Position numbers and translations under genes: made by a program
Shown: positions 35,269-47,100 of the stretch, piece after piece
Layout of the letters: the number at the start of each line of letters is the position of its first letter
How positions within the stretch are numbered: the first letter of the stretch is position 1
The notes under the pieces: model-generated
The model's database searches: none
Told to the model about the DNA's origin: nothing
Seen by the model: the letters and a program-made list of their open reading frames with translations, nothing else
Source of the DNA: Paulownia fortunei
Lineage: Eukaryota > Streptophyta > Magnoliopsida > Lamiales > Paulowniaceae
Direction of reading: 5' to 3'
DNA length: 64,000 nucleotides
Assembly (NCBI GenBank): GCA_019321725.1
Contig: CM033113.1
Coordinates: 2,108,001-2,172,000, forward strand

Positions 35269-35604
35269 GAATCAATTGTTACGGGAGAAAGAGGAAATTG
35301 GAGTTGGGAATTTCATGTTATAGGATATGATTTTTGGCATATACTATTAATTTTAAACAAATAAGTATATAACACTCACACCTCTGTTGGTATAACTCAT
35401 CCTGGGTAGGAGGAAATGGGAATCCTTTCTTTCTTTTTCCTTTACCTTTTTTATCTCTCTCTCAATAATTAGAAGCAACTGAAGGAAAATTAAAGTACAT
35501 GCTAATTAGCAATCAAATATTAAATAATGCAAAATTGTACTAAGATTAACATTCATGCAATAACTGGGCACTACAGTGAATTCCCTCTATGCTGCAAAAT
35601 AAGT

Positions 35605-36321
35605 CTAATCTATCGGCGGATCATTCTGCAAGAACTCATCGATGGTAGAGGGGAACACAAACCCTCCAAAACCATCACAATCATCATCTGAATGCACAAA
35701 AGCAGCTTTTCCCAAAAGCAAATGCGCCAATCTGAATGGCTCTTTCTTCTCACCGTTCAAGAAATGCTTAATCCACCCCTCCAACCTCTCCACTTCCTTC
35801 ACACTCTTCGGTCCCTTCACCCCTACAATCTTCCCGTAAAACCCATCATGACAGCTCACATTATTAACGCCCGCCCTTTCATTAAGCTCTTCAGAATCTG
35901 ACAAGCGCAAGAGCTGCATCAACATCTCGATATCATCATCAAGATTGAATCTTTCGGCTTGATCAACGGTTTCTTGGACTTCTGCTTGATTTTCGTGAGG
36001 TAAACTGTGATGGGTTGGTGGGAAATCAGGGGATGTTGACAGAAATTCTTCTGGGGCTTCACTTTCTTGGAGGTTTGAGGCGTTTGTATTGGTGGTGGAG
36101 GAAGGGTTGTAGTTGAGGTAAATGGGGGTGCCAAGAGAATCTGTTTGTTGTGTGTTGTTGATGATTTCTTGGTGTTCTGCTGTTAGTGATGGCGGCCGCG
36201 GCGGCGATGGTGGTGGGGAATCAGTGGAGCGTGCTGATGGGTGGTTTTCAAGTTTGAGTCTTTTCTCCAGTTGTTTGAGAGAGGTGAAAAATTGGGTGTG
36301 TAGAGAAGGTGATCTTTGCAT
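35605..36321 (-). CDS. Uncharacterised conserved plant protein
   Basis: A single open frame. I chose the ATG at 36321 (MQRSPSLHTQFFTSLKQLEK) over the one 20 codons upstream because the longer N-terminus looks like leader sequence. This gives 238 residues. There is a basic N-terminal segment with a short helix (SLKQLEKRLKLE), a Pro/Ser-rich low-complexity middle, an acidic helix (FNLDDDIEMLMQLLRLSDSE), and a C-terminal conserved block (VERLEGWIKHFLNGE, RLAHLLLGKAAF, GFGGFVFPSTIDEFLQNDPP). I recall related plant proteins with the LLGKAAF and FPST(I/V)xEFLxxDPP motifs but no assigned function. No signal peptide or membrane segment is seen. A decayed copy lies downstream. Confidence 0.75.
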   Translation of the reverse strand: MQRSPSLHTQFFTSLKQLEKRLKLENHPSARSTDSPPPSPPRPPSLTAEHQEIINNTQQTDSLGTPIYLNYNPSSTTNTNASNLQESEAPEEFLSTSPDFPPTHHSLPHENQAEVQETVDQAERFNLDDDIEMLMQLLRLSDSEELNERAGVNNVSCHDGFYGKIVGVKGPKSVKEVERLEGWIKHFLNGEKKEPFRLAHLLLGKAAFVHSDDDCDGFGGFVFPSTIDEFLQNDPPID

Positions 36322-37019
36322 TCTGAGAATTGGGAGTTGATTCTTACCGGAGAACAGAAAGATACTTAACAATTGATGCAATTAGGGTTTAGATTATTGG
36401 TACATCGACGATGGATGATTTGGGGGATTCTTGGCTTAATATAGAGCCAATTGTAGTTGACATCATTGAGGCCGTTTATCTTTGAATCGCGCCAAAACTG
36501 TAGTGCGACTTCACTTGCTTTACTTCGTCGTTTACACGTCCTTAGTATTTGCAAATTTTTTCTCTCGACTCAAATTTTTTCCCTTTTCTTTCTTTCTATT
36601 CTTGCCTTTTTTTTTTAGAATATTTATTTATTTATTTATTTCTATTATTGTACTTCATATTTGCGAATAATTGGATCTGAACTCGCATTGATTTCAATGT
36701 TGTTGGTTGAATAACACGAGTATGTAACAAAAGATTTAGGATGTTCTCTGTTCCAGTGCTTGAATATCTTGACTAAAAACTTGAGTATTGGAGGTCTTTA
36801 ACTTGTGATTTTGGGAAATCATGATAAGAGAGGTATCATAAATTAACACCCACCATTAGAAACACTCAGCAAATTGATGCAAAAAAATCACATGTTTTCC
36901 ATTAGATCAGACCCATTTACAACAAGAGACATCCCATTAGTGCTGAAAACTCACCCATTTACACCAGATAAGAACAAATTGTGGGCTCAAAAATCACAAC
37001 TGAAAACTCATTCTCAAGC

Positions 37020-37811
37020 TCACTTTCCGGGTACGAAGTTCGTGGCATAGGCCCAGGCATTGTTGTTAACTGGGTCTGCAAGGTGGTCAGCAAGGTTCTC
37101 CAATGGGCCCTTTCCAGTGACGATGGCCTGAACAAAGAATCCAAACATGGAGAACATGGCAAGTCTGCCGTTCTTGATCTCCTTAACCTTGAGCTCAGCG
37201 AAGGCCTCTGGGTCATCAGCAAGACCCAATGGGTCGAAGCTGCCACCTGGGTAGAGCGGGTCGGTCACCTCACCGAGTGGCCCACCTGCAATACGGTAGC
37301 CCTCAACAGCTCCCATCAAAACAACTTGGCAACCCCAAATGGCCAAGATGCTCTGGGCATGGATCAAGCTTGGGTTGCCCAAGTAGTCGAGTCCACCCTC
37401 GCTGAAGATCTGGGATCCGGCCTTGAACCAAACGGCCTCACCGAACTTGACACCGTTGCGGGCCAAGAGCTCAGGGAAGACGCATCCAAGAGCTCCAAGC
37501 ATGGCCCATCTGCAGTGGATCACCTCAAGTTCACGGTTCTTGGCAAAGGTTTCTGGGTCAGCTGAAAGCCCAGCAGTGTCCCAACCGTAGTCACCGGGGA
37601 ATTCACCAGTAAGGTAGCTCGGGGGCTCACCAGAGAATGGTCCCAAGTACTTAACACGGTCTGGGCCGTACCATGGGCTGCCGGATGAGACGGGCTTGGC
37701 AACAGTCTTCCTCATGGATACCCTACCGTTGCCTTGGGGGGCGGAAGGAGAGATTTTGACTGCCTGTCCGGCGAAAGACGGGGAGGAGAGAGCCATTGTT
37801 GAGGCTGCCAT
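37020..37811 (-). CDS. LHCB1: Chlorophyll a/b-binding protein of LHCII type I (copy A)
   Basis: An intronless 263-residue precursor. The N-terminal transit peptide ([20 protein letters not shown] and on) precedes the mature start near [11 protein letters not shown]. Three thylakoid helices carry the chlorophyll-ligand motifs: [16 protein letters not shown] (helix B), [14 protein letters not shown] (helix C) and [19 protein letters not shown] (helix A). [15 protein letters not shown] is the trimerisation region typical of Lhcb1/2. The short N-terminal region around residues 20-40 and the sequence overall fit Lhcb1. It binds chlorophylls a and b and xanthophylls in the trimeric antenna of photosystem II. 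It is head to head with copy B and differs from it at only two residues (Thr5/Ser5, Cys161/Phe161). Confidence 0.97.
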   Translation of the reverse strand: MAASTMALSSPSFAGQAVKISPSAPQGNGRVSMRKTVAKPVSSGSPWYGPDRVKYLGPFSGEPPSYLTGEFPGDYGWDTAGLSADPETFAKNRELEVIHCRWAMLGALGCVFPELLARNGVKFGEAVWFKAGSQIFSEGGLDYLGNPSLIHAQSILAIWGCQVVLMGAVEGYRIAGGPLGEVTDPLYPGGSFDPLGLADDPEAFAELKVKEIKNGRLAMFSMFGFFVQAIVTGKGPLENLADHLADPVNNNAWAYATNFVPGK

Positions 37812-37897
37812 TGATGGAACTGGAGTGTTTTTTTTGATGATTTTTGTGTTGAAAGAAGACTTGGTGGTGATGAAAGGGAAACCGGTAGTTTGGTAGT

Positions 37898-37960
37898 TAT
37901 TTATAGGCGGGAGGAGCTGGTCTTCTTATCTTGTGATATCTGTATCTCTCCTTTCATTGG
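37898..37960 (-). promoter_or_regulatory. CCAAT-GATA-TATA light-response module of Lhcb1 copy A
   Basis: Reading the minus strand towards the gene: CCAAT (37956-37960), GATAC (37942-37946), GATATC (37935-37940), an I-box GATAAG (37925-37930), then CTATAAATA (37898-37906) about 87-95 bases before the start codon. This order, with GATA repeats between CCAAT and TATA, is the known architecture of Cab promoters. Confidence 0.8.
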
Positions 37961-38960
37961 GTTTCAAGATTCCAGTGTAGGTGGCCTCTGACCAGTTGGC
38001 AATTTCTAGTCCATGTGTTTTCAGATTTTACTTTAAGTGGGCTCAAACCGGTAAAGGGTTTGTAAATATATCCTGAGGTTGGGATTAGAGTTCTGCCATT
38101 AAAATCTATCCCTCTCCCAAGGTTGAGATTTTTCCACCTTAGCTCTCAACTGTGTCAAAAATATCTTTACTGGATGTATTAGAGTTAGTCAATCCTTGAA
38201 CGAGTGCCATTAATTCTTCTAAGCTCGTTTCTTGTTTCATAGATTTATGGGACAAAAGGTTGATGGCAAATTCATAACGCTAAAAAACTCGACTGAAGGG
38301 AACATTTGGAGGTTTACATAGATAAAAATACAGACAATGAACCAAGACAAAAATTTAGGGGTCCAGGTCGGGGAGGGCGAAGTTGGAGTATCAATATTGT
38401 ATTACCAATTGATATCTCATAAAGTAGTCATTTCCATTTGTATTACTGAATAATATCCTCAAGCTGGATTGCCTTCTATGGTTTGCACCATCAAACTAAC
38501 AAAATTAGGCAGCCACTGTTGTACATTGTACTGAATGAATTTCTTTTCTCTAAAACTAGCACCATATTATTGAAGTTATGATCTTTTGGATTAATGTACA
38601 TTTACAACTCTGACATTTACTTCATGTTCATGTCCACTCTTTTGGAGTTGTACATTTACATTCCTTTTTTTTTTCTATCTTTTTTTTTAAGTGCTCCAAT
38701 TTCAGGATATCCATGGTGATGAATCTTAACCGTACATCTCCAGCAATCCAAATTAGAGGTCCTAATCCAGGCACTGTTTTCATGCAGATGCTACACTATC
38801 CACCCGCACACTTGGCAGACCTTGATAGGCTACAAGAAAATACTCAGACCCCCTCGTGAGATTCTTGCATCCTCATGTCTCCAAAAAAATCCGAAAAGGA
38901 ATAGTGGTGAAAGCCGTTGCCAAATGGACACGCAATGTCAAGATTACCAAATGTCACCCA

Positions 38961-39028
38961 CCAATGGAAATGCAGATAATGATATCCACAGATAAGGACC
39001 CTGATAGATAGCCCTATTGATATATATA
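38961..39028 (+). promoter_or_regulatory. CCAAT-GATA-TATA light-response module of Lhcb1 copy B
   Basis: CCAAT (38961-38965), GATAAT (38975), GATATC (38981), I-box GATAAG (38991-38996), GATAGATA (39003-39010) and TATATATA (39021-39028) precede the start codon at 39101. The module repeats the order seen before copy A although the surrounding sequences differ. Confidence 0.8.
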
Positions 39029-39100
39029 CCTTTATTTGCGTGCCATGCAACTCAACCCACAAACAACTTGCAAAAGAGTCTTCTGTTTGATCATACAACA

Positions 39101-39892
39101 ATGGCTGCCTCTTCAATGGCTCTTTCTTCTCCATCTTTTGCCGGACAGGCAGTCAAAATCTCTCCTTCCGCCCCCCAAGGCAACGGTAGGGTATCCATGA
39201 GGAAGACTGTTGCCAAGCCCGTCTCATCCGGCAGCCCATGGTACGGCCCAGACCGTGTTAAGTACTTGGGACCATTCTCTGGTGAGCCCCCGAGCTACCT
39301 TACTGGTGAATTCCCCGGTGACTACGGTTGGGACACTGCTGGGCTTTCAGCTGACCCAGAAACCTTTGCCAAGAACCGTGAACTTGAGGTGATCCACTGC
39401 AGATGGGCCATGCTTGGAGCTCTTGGATGCGTCTTCCCTGAGCTCTTGGCCCGCAACGGTGTCAAGTTCGGTGAGGCCGTTTGGTTCAAGGCCGGATCCC
39501 AGATCTTCAGCGAGGGTGGACTCGACTACTTGGGCAACCCAAGCTTGATCCATGCCCAGAGCATCTTGGCCATCTGGGGTTTCCAAGTTGTTTTGATGGG
39601 AGCTGTTGAGGGCTACCGTATTGCTGGTGGGCCACTCGGTGAGGTGACCGACCCGCTCTACCCAGGTGGCAGCTTCGACCCATTGGGTCTTGCTGATGAC
39701 CCAGAGGCCTTTGCTGAGCTCAAGGTTAAGGAGATCAAGAACGGCAGACTTGCCATGTTCTCCATGTTTGGATTCTTTGTTCAGGCCATCGTCACCGGAA
39801 AGGGCCCATTGGAGAACCTTGCTGACCACCTTGCAGACCCAGTTAACAACAATGCATGGGCCTACGCCACAAACTTCGTCCCCGGAAAGTGA
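39101..39892 (+). CDS. LHCB1: Chlorophyll a/b-binding protein of LHCII type I (copy B)
   Basis: An intronless 263-residue precursor with the same transit peptide, three membrane helices and pigment-binding motifs as copy A. Upstream in-frame codons reach 39017 but lie in the leader and across the TATA box, so the ATG at 39101 ([13 protein letters not shown]) is the start. By eye, nucleotides 39140-39573 show no difference from copy A. The first 45 coding bases carry about eight differences, and the last 300 carry about nine, almost all silent. This patchwork suggests gene conversion between the inverted copies. The role is the major PSII trimeric antenna, as for copy A. Confidence 0.97.
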   Translation: MAASSMALSSPSFAGQAVKISPSAPQGNGRVSMRKTVAKPVSSGSPWYGPDRVKYLGPFSGEPPSYLTGEFPGDYGWDTAGLSADPETFAKNRELEVIHCRWAMLGALGCVFPELLARNGVKFGEAVWFKAGSQIFSEGGLDYLGNPSLIHAQSILAIWGFQVVLMGAVEGYRIAGGPLGEVTDPLYPGGSFDPLGLADDPEAFAELKVKEIKNGRLAMFSMFGFFVQAIVTGKGPLENLADHLADPVNNNAWAYATNFVPGK

Positions 39893-41129
39893 AGTTGACA
39901 TAGAAGAGTGAACTAAATTCAGATTGTTTGATGATGATGTAAAGTTACTGTGAATTATTGGAATACAATGTTTTTTGTGTGCTTCAATGAATGTGAATGT
40001 GTCTTTTATTTGCTGCATTCAAATCAAGAAACTTGCTGGGTTATCTGAATCCTGAGACCTAACGGCTGTATGCAGCAGTAATAGAAACTTCAGTAATCTA
40101 TAGCTACAAAGTTTCTGAACACCTATATAGAGAGCACAAACAAGAACAATGTGATCTCAAGTATTCCCCACAAAAATAAATGAGAAAATAGATTTCAAAT
40201 GCAGATGGGAAAAAGGTCACCAATACACAGATTAGAAATCATAAAAAAATAAAATAAAATGGATGTATTAGATACACTAAAATTGAATACAACTGCATCA
40301 AGTAAAATAAGCAGCAAAGAAACCTGTGATATACTTGTTCTTTGCTACCGCAAAAATATAAATTACTTATGGGTATTTCAGGTTTCTGTTCACTTGTTAA
40401 CAACTCCTACAGCAAATCTACCATAGTAATTTTAAGCACCGAAAACAGGTTCAAGAATTCAGCCAAAAAATAACAAAAGATAACCAATTCATTAATTTTC
40501 AAAATTTCCACACAACTGTTTGCCTTCACTTGCAAGTACAAACTGCTGATCAAACTTGGGGTTGATATATGGTAAGATCTCCAAGAGGAATCAGAAGTAT
40601 AAAAAACAGGCCTACAAGTTTAGCAAAGAAATAATCACAGATAAACCAACTTCTGAGCATTCAACAATTTATATATCTTCATGTATGCCTCCAGATAACA
40701 ATAACACGCTAATCAAGCAGAGCTATACTAAAGCTTGTATATCTATTGTATGGGTTTTTATACAGTGTAATCTGAACAAGGCATGCATATAATGTACACT
40801 ATCTACAGATTGAAGTTCATGCCTGCCCATAAACAGAATACGTTATATTTACATGGAAAATATAGATCAGGTGTAACAATGAAAAAATTGGAGCCATGCC
40901 GGCCACATCTTGAAAATCAGATTCCGAGAGAGGAATCAGATTTTGATAGCCTTTTAGACCAGCAGCACAAATATCACAACTAATGGTCAGTTTCTCTTCA
41001 TTTTATAACTGAACTTGCAGAATCAAACCTCTCATGATCAATTCCTCACAAGTTGTGCCATAAACAATTGTCAAGAAGAATCAAGAACCAGCTTCAGCCA
41101 ATGTAGAATGCAAACTTCGTCCACCATGC
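39893..41129. other. Convergent spacer between Lhcb1 copy B and SS4
   Basis: This holds the 3' UTR of Lhcb1 copy B (probably to about 40015) and the 3' UTR of SS4 on the other strand. I see no other gene; the short open frames here are not protein-like. Confidence 0.55.
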
Positions 41130-44100
41130 TCAATTACGATTTGCACCCCTTGCTCTGGCAACAGACTTTGCATAAAGTTCTTCATACATTGATGCTGAAG
41201 AGTCCCAACTAAAATCTATACTCATGTCCTTTTGGACAAGCTGTTTCCAACCATCACCATCGTTCTTATAATGGTAAAATGCACGTTCTAAAGCATTGTT
41301 GAATCCCTGTATATTCATGAAAATTTACGACTATCAATACCACTTTTGGTTGAAAGATAATCTGAAAATTGTTCAACAATGATGCAAGAGAAAATGCACC
41401 TTCTTGTCAGTGGAGATGAAAGTGTACAGCTGTTAATCTAATACCAAAAATGCAAAAAGATAATATAATGCAGTATCTATCTCAAGCACACTGATCAGTT
41501 ACCTGCTCATCAGCTGTCAAAAATGTAAATCCATTTCTGTACCGGACAGGTATGGCATCATCATCTATATCAAAAACACTGCAAGAAGATTCACAAACTT
41601 AATTATATTACTTAAATAGGTTGAGAAAAAAATATGCAGCTTAATTCAAAAGTTGTCCACAGATAATTCAACCTGTCATTTAGTCCACCTGTCTTCCTAG
41701 CTATTGGGATTGAACCATATCTCATAGCAATCATCTGCATACATATGACACGAGTTCAAAAACAATTGAAATTTCAGCTTAGTGTATACTGCCAGGTTAC
41801 AGGAAAGCAATTGAGCACTACCTGTGTAAGGCCACAAGGCTCAAAGATAGATGGGATGATAAGCATGTCAGAGGCAGCATAAATTAAGTGGGCAAGAGAC
41901 TCATCATATTTCAGTATTAATCGAGCATGCTCATGTGTCATAAAATGGTTGCCAATATCTTCAAACTCCCTCTGCAAAAAGAGAATTCCCATTGTCAATT
42001 AAAATGATTGTTCAAGAAAAAAGTTGGACATTCAAAGCCCAGTAGAGGCTACTACCACCCAGCTCTATAGAGGCGGAGACGGAGGGATAACAGTTTATTC
42101 AGTACCTTTGATGAAGTCCACAGTTAGAAGTAGATATAAAAAAGAAAGTGGCGTGGAGTCTTAAATGTAAATCAGATAACAAGAAATTATATACATAGCA
42201 ACCTTTTGAGAAAAAGTGAAAACTTCATCCAAGTCCAATAACACTTTCTGAGAAAAAATAAAGAGCAGAAAGCTGGCAATACAGCTACACCTCAACTTCA
42301 AGTATGGGTTGGCTAGTGGCTAAGTAGCCTTTTCTTTTCTGGTCGTGCACATAAAAAGAGTCTCCTAATTAATACCCAAGATCCACAACGCATCTTCCCA
42401 ACTTCTCAATCAGACTGGTTGCCATTGACTTTGATTTTATAATTATGTATTTATAAACTACATTGGATCTCAGTTATAGAAAGTTGATGTGAGGTAAAGA
42501 AAACACAGGGCAATGCTAAACCTAACACTGATACTATAATCAACCAATACCGAGCATATCATCTAAATGCGGCTAATGTGCACGTAGGTTATATTTTTTA
42601 TCTTTTAACACAAATAACTTTGGAAACATTGCTATATTTAAAAATGAAATTGTGATCTAGCTAAGGTTCCAGACAACAGACCAACCTTGCAAAAACAAAT
42701 AAATAAACAAAATAAAAGAGAAAGCAGTCCAGAAGCAATATATTACTATTATTCAAAGGAAAATATCCATGTCCCCTTCATTTACTCTAAAATTCTGTTT
42801 TCCTCGGTATTCTTTGCATTTGAAACGCATATTGTCCTTTCCTTTTTGTCTACAATCTCATATGTTTAAGGCAATTAAACTGCAACAAGGTTAAAGACAC
42901 CCCGAAATTGAGAAAGCAGAACTTTCCTGAATTTGTGACACTGGACTTGAACCAAGAAGAACAAACTGACCACCTAACTCCAGTGTCCGATATATTGCAT
43001 GCCTTATAAGATGCACACCCTTTTGAGGCACCAATCTAGTTATGCAAGCAACCTGCACGTAATAAATTGACAGTTGAATACAAGCAAGTGTTGTTCGAAC
43101 AGGTGAGTAAGCCATGTAACTCTATGACCACATAGAAACACCAAACTCTCTCACAATTCAACAGGTGTAACTCTGTATTGCATAATCAAGAATTATTAAT
43201 TTGCCAAGAATCTAAGTCAAGCCAATACATAAACAACAAATCTTGATAACATTAGTTCCTTGCTGATGAAATTCTTAAAAGAAAAGGAATAGCAGCACGG
43301 CTAAGGATTGGCAATATCACAGATGAAATGCACAAATTCCACCATGTAGGCCAACAATTCGTAGTAATTAAAACTCCATTTAGAAAAATCAAGCGAAGGG
43401 CATAAATCGAGATACAATTTAAAAAGATACCATGCATGTCAAGGGATTATATTTTGAAAGATAAACAATTAAATTGAGATAGACGACGTAAGATAATCAC
43501 GAAATTCAAACTATACTTACCAATGGCTGCCTGACATTAGCTGAAGACATTCCTAGATGTCTTCTTAAAGCTTCTTTATTTTCTGCTTTGCCTTCAATAT
43601 CATTGGAATTATACTGAACTTTCAAAAATGGGTCGGTTGCTGGATTCCACGCATCAGTATCAATTCCATTTAAAATTCCAACAAACTTCTTCGAATGCGA
43701 ATCAAGTGTTGCGTGCAGGCCTCGTCCTCCCTGTACATCATTAGCAGAACACAAAATAAATTATTCTGGTTACTATCAACTAATTATTTGTGTGTCTTCC
43801 CAGTTAACTCAAAGTTCTTAGTTAGGATAAAACTACATTGTATTACAGCTAAAATGCTAGCAAGTCCCACAGGTTCCTTGATTCTTATATATTCCTTTCA
43901 CACAAATAAATACATCCCACTAGTCACTTTATAATGTTATATGCCTGGTAAGTATTAATATCCTATGATAGCTTTCAATTCATTCTTAGGGCTTTTTCTA
44001 TAATGAAAATAACAAATTTGCCCAACAACTTTGCAGCTAGACAACAAGCATTAGTGATTCATCCCAGTCCCCATGTATGCCAGTAGCCTAAATCCATGAA

Positions 44101-47100
44101 CATCAATGGTAGGTGAGTTGTAGGAAGCCAAATCATGTGAATGCAGTAGTCCATTATATTTTAGCAACATTAGAAAAAATATAGCAGACAACTCATCAAT
44201 TGCATCACTTGTTGGACAGGCGCTAAAACTTCGGAAATACACTGCAGAATTTATATCAATCACAATTTTGGGAGTCCCACTTTAGATTTTTATACCAATC
44301 CAAACAAAAGTTCACCATTCTCGATCAAGTAAGAGTATGTAATATAACTGAGGTGTGCACCAAATCAATTGCCTCAGACTCAAGAGCGCACAATAGGAAG
44401 TTATAGAGTATAAAAAGTAAAACCTAGGTGCTTGAAGCCTAGAAGACAATCTATCAAAGAAGCAACAAAGGGGGGTGCTTCCAAAAAGCATTGGCAAGTC
44501 AAGTAGACAAGCTCAATAACTGTTAAAATTCGTACCTCAGCAGTCCGCACCTCTTGGGCATAGGATGGCGAAACTGTTGTCACAATATTAGAGAACACTA
44601 TTGCACCCTGAGGAGTGACAAGAAAGTGTGAAGAAAATAGGAGGGATGAGAATGACGTGATTGAAATCAGCCCAACAAAGGTCATTGACATATAAAGAAT
44701 CAACTGGCAAGTGCTAACTCACCAACCCGCCAACTATCATAAATAACTATATTAGAAATAGAAAGAAAGAAAGAAAGGAAGCAGCTTGCGAGATTTCCTT
44801 GCACATGGACCCATGCCTCTCTCACCAACGAACCTAAAAAGCTTCAACTCTTGGGGGCGGGGTGTGTGCGTGTGGAGGTTTTGTTACCTTAACAGGGTTG
44901 ACCCTGTCATTCGCTGAGTTGTCCTGCATCCTATCGGGTCTGTTCAGGTGGTAAACATCAAGACCACAAGATGCTAGGTTGGAAGCTGGTGCTGCTCCTT
45001 GATACTCAAAATTGTGACACGTAAAACATATCCTGGCTGAATTCAGTCCTTTAGGGACATACAAATCCCAATAAAGGGGTGCCTACAAAAAATTAACAAA
45101 ATAGCAGAAGTAAAAAAAATGCGATAGAGACACTGCAGAAAGGTGAAATGAAAATAACAAGATATCTAGCGTTCATACAACGAAAGCTGTCTGCCAATCA
45201 TGACAATGAATTATGTCCGGTTTCTTGCCAGCTTGAAGAAGTAACTCAAGTGCAGCCCTGCTGAAGAATGAGAACCGCTTAAAATCATCATGCTCTCCAT
45301 ATAATTGGCCCCTCCAGAAGAATTTACTTGGATGATGAGGTTCAATGAAATAAACAGGAAGCCCTAAATGGTTAAATTGCAGCCAACCAAAGCATTAGGA
45401 TTGAAGTCACACTCAAAAGAAGCAGAAAATATTTTTAGACATTGGAAATAAAATAATTCTAAACCTTCAACAGTGCCAACCCAGATTTTGTTTTTGAACA
45501 ACCGGCCATCAAAATATGACTCAACAGGCACATCCAAAGCCTGCATAGCATGAACTGCTGGGTAAAAGAAAACTAAGGTAACAACAGTAAAAGCACGCCC
45601 ATCGAATGTCAAATACCTTTAAGTCCCGAATTAGCTCATAATGCATGCAGTCATATTTAGGCAGAATAATTTCCACAAGGTGCCCTTTCTTCTGAAGTGC
45701 TTTACTGAGACCAGTAACTACATCTCCCAACCCACCGACCTAAAACAAAGTTGAAAAAAAAAAAAAACCCTTTAAGCTACAAGTCAGCATTAGAATGTAT
45801 TGGAAGATATTAACTCAAAAATTTCATTAAGCAAGCATAGCATTTAGGAAAGATAAGAAAAAGGGCACTAAACATGCCGAAGGCATACAAGATGTGACCA
45901 ACAAATATAAAAGTTTCAATTGAATACAAATTTCACCATCCAGGGGGATACAATAGAAACTACAATCCCAAGCTATTACACTCCCAGAAAATGCGTACCA
46001 TGTGCTCGCTAGATAGATTATGCATGTAAATGCATTAGCTTATGACCAAAAGCAGAACTATTGAACATAAATGAAACCAAACTGAAAAGAGATAGTCCAA
46101 GTTCCAGGATTTTAAAGTAGAAACAGCAAAAGGAAGTATGTTTTACCCATATATGGACATCCCACAAATGAAAAAGTTGCTAATGAACTAAAAAGAACTG
46201 CCTACCTCTAAATACACTTCTTCCTTTCTTGGGGGAGTTAAACTTTGTACCCCTTTTTAGTTCCAATGTTTAGGTCCACTAGCTCCAGAATCCTCTGGAC
46301 AGCCTTATTTCAAACTCAGGAACTAAAAAGCTTACTTCTACCCACGGCCCAGACGAATAAGACAAGACAGACCTCTCACAGCCTTGAATCCTTACATCAC
46401 ACTTCACAATTGATTATGCAGATTCTATCCAGGGTTCATTTCCAGAGAAATATCACAATGAACACCAAATATAACTCGGATTCACCTAAGTTCATAACAC
46501 AAGAGCAGTAAACTCTGAATTTATAGTATATGCATACCTTTGCCACAGGTGCCATCTCTGCTGCGATATGTATGACATGTAACCTCTCACTGTACAATGA
46601 TAGCAAGTATTAGTCAAAAATCTGTCTATTATATACAAAATAAAGAGTCATTGCGTTTTATGCTTACCCTGTTGTTGATGATGTCAATTTGAGAAATGTT
46701 GCAATGATTTCACGCTCATTCTTTTCTTTTGATGATATATATGCATCACATATACTTTCCTCCCTGTTCCATATCATTTCTCTTAATAGCTTCGCTTGAT
46801 CCACAGAAATCTTCTTTTCAAGAAACCATCCATCTACCATAAGCAATAAATTACTCCAAAAATCCCAAGGCTTGTCATGCACAGATTCATCTTGTGCCCT
46901 TTTCTTGCTTTCTTCTTTTAAATTATTTAGTGTATCCTGGAATTCCTTCATAGAATCTTGATATAACTGAACATAAGAATGTATCTCTTCATCAGATCTC
47001 TGCAGGCGCTCATCCAAAAGTTTTATCTTCTGCTGCATTAGTTCATTATACTGTTGCATTTTCTCTGATGACAATCTATAGGCATTGGCCTCGTTAAGAG

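Noticed and set aside
36981..37565. 194-codon open frame antisense to Lhcb1 copy A (and 223 codons antisense to copy B at 39347-40018)
   Set aside because: They mirror the Lhcb1 coding sequence on the other strand. GC-biased third positions keep the antisense frame open, and the peptides resemble nothing.
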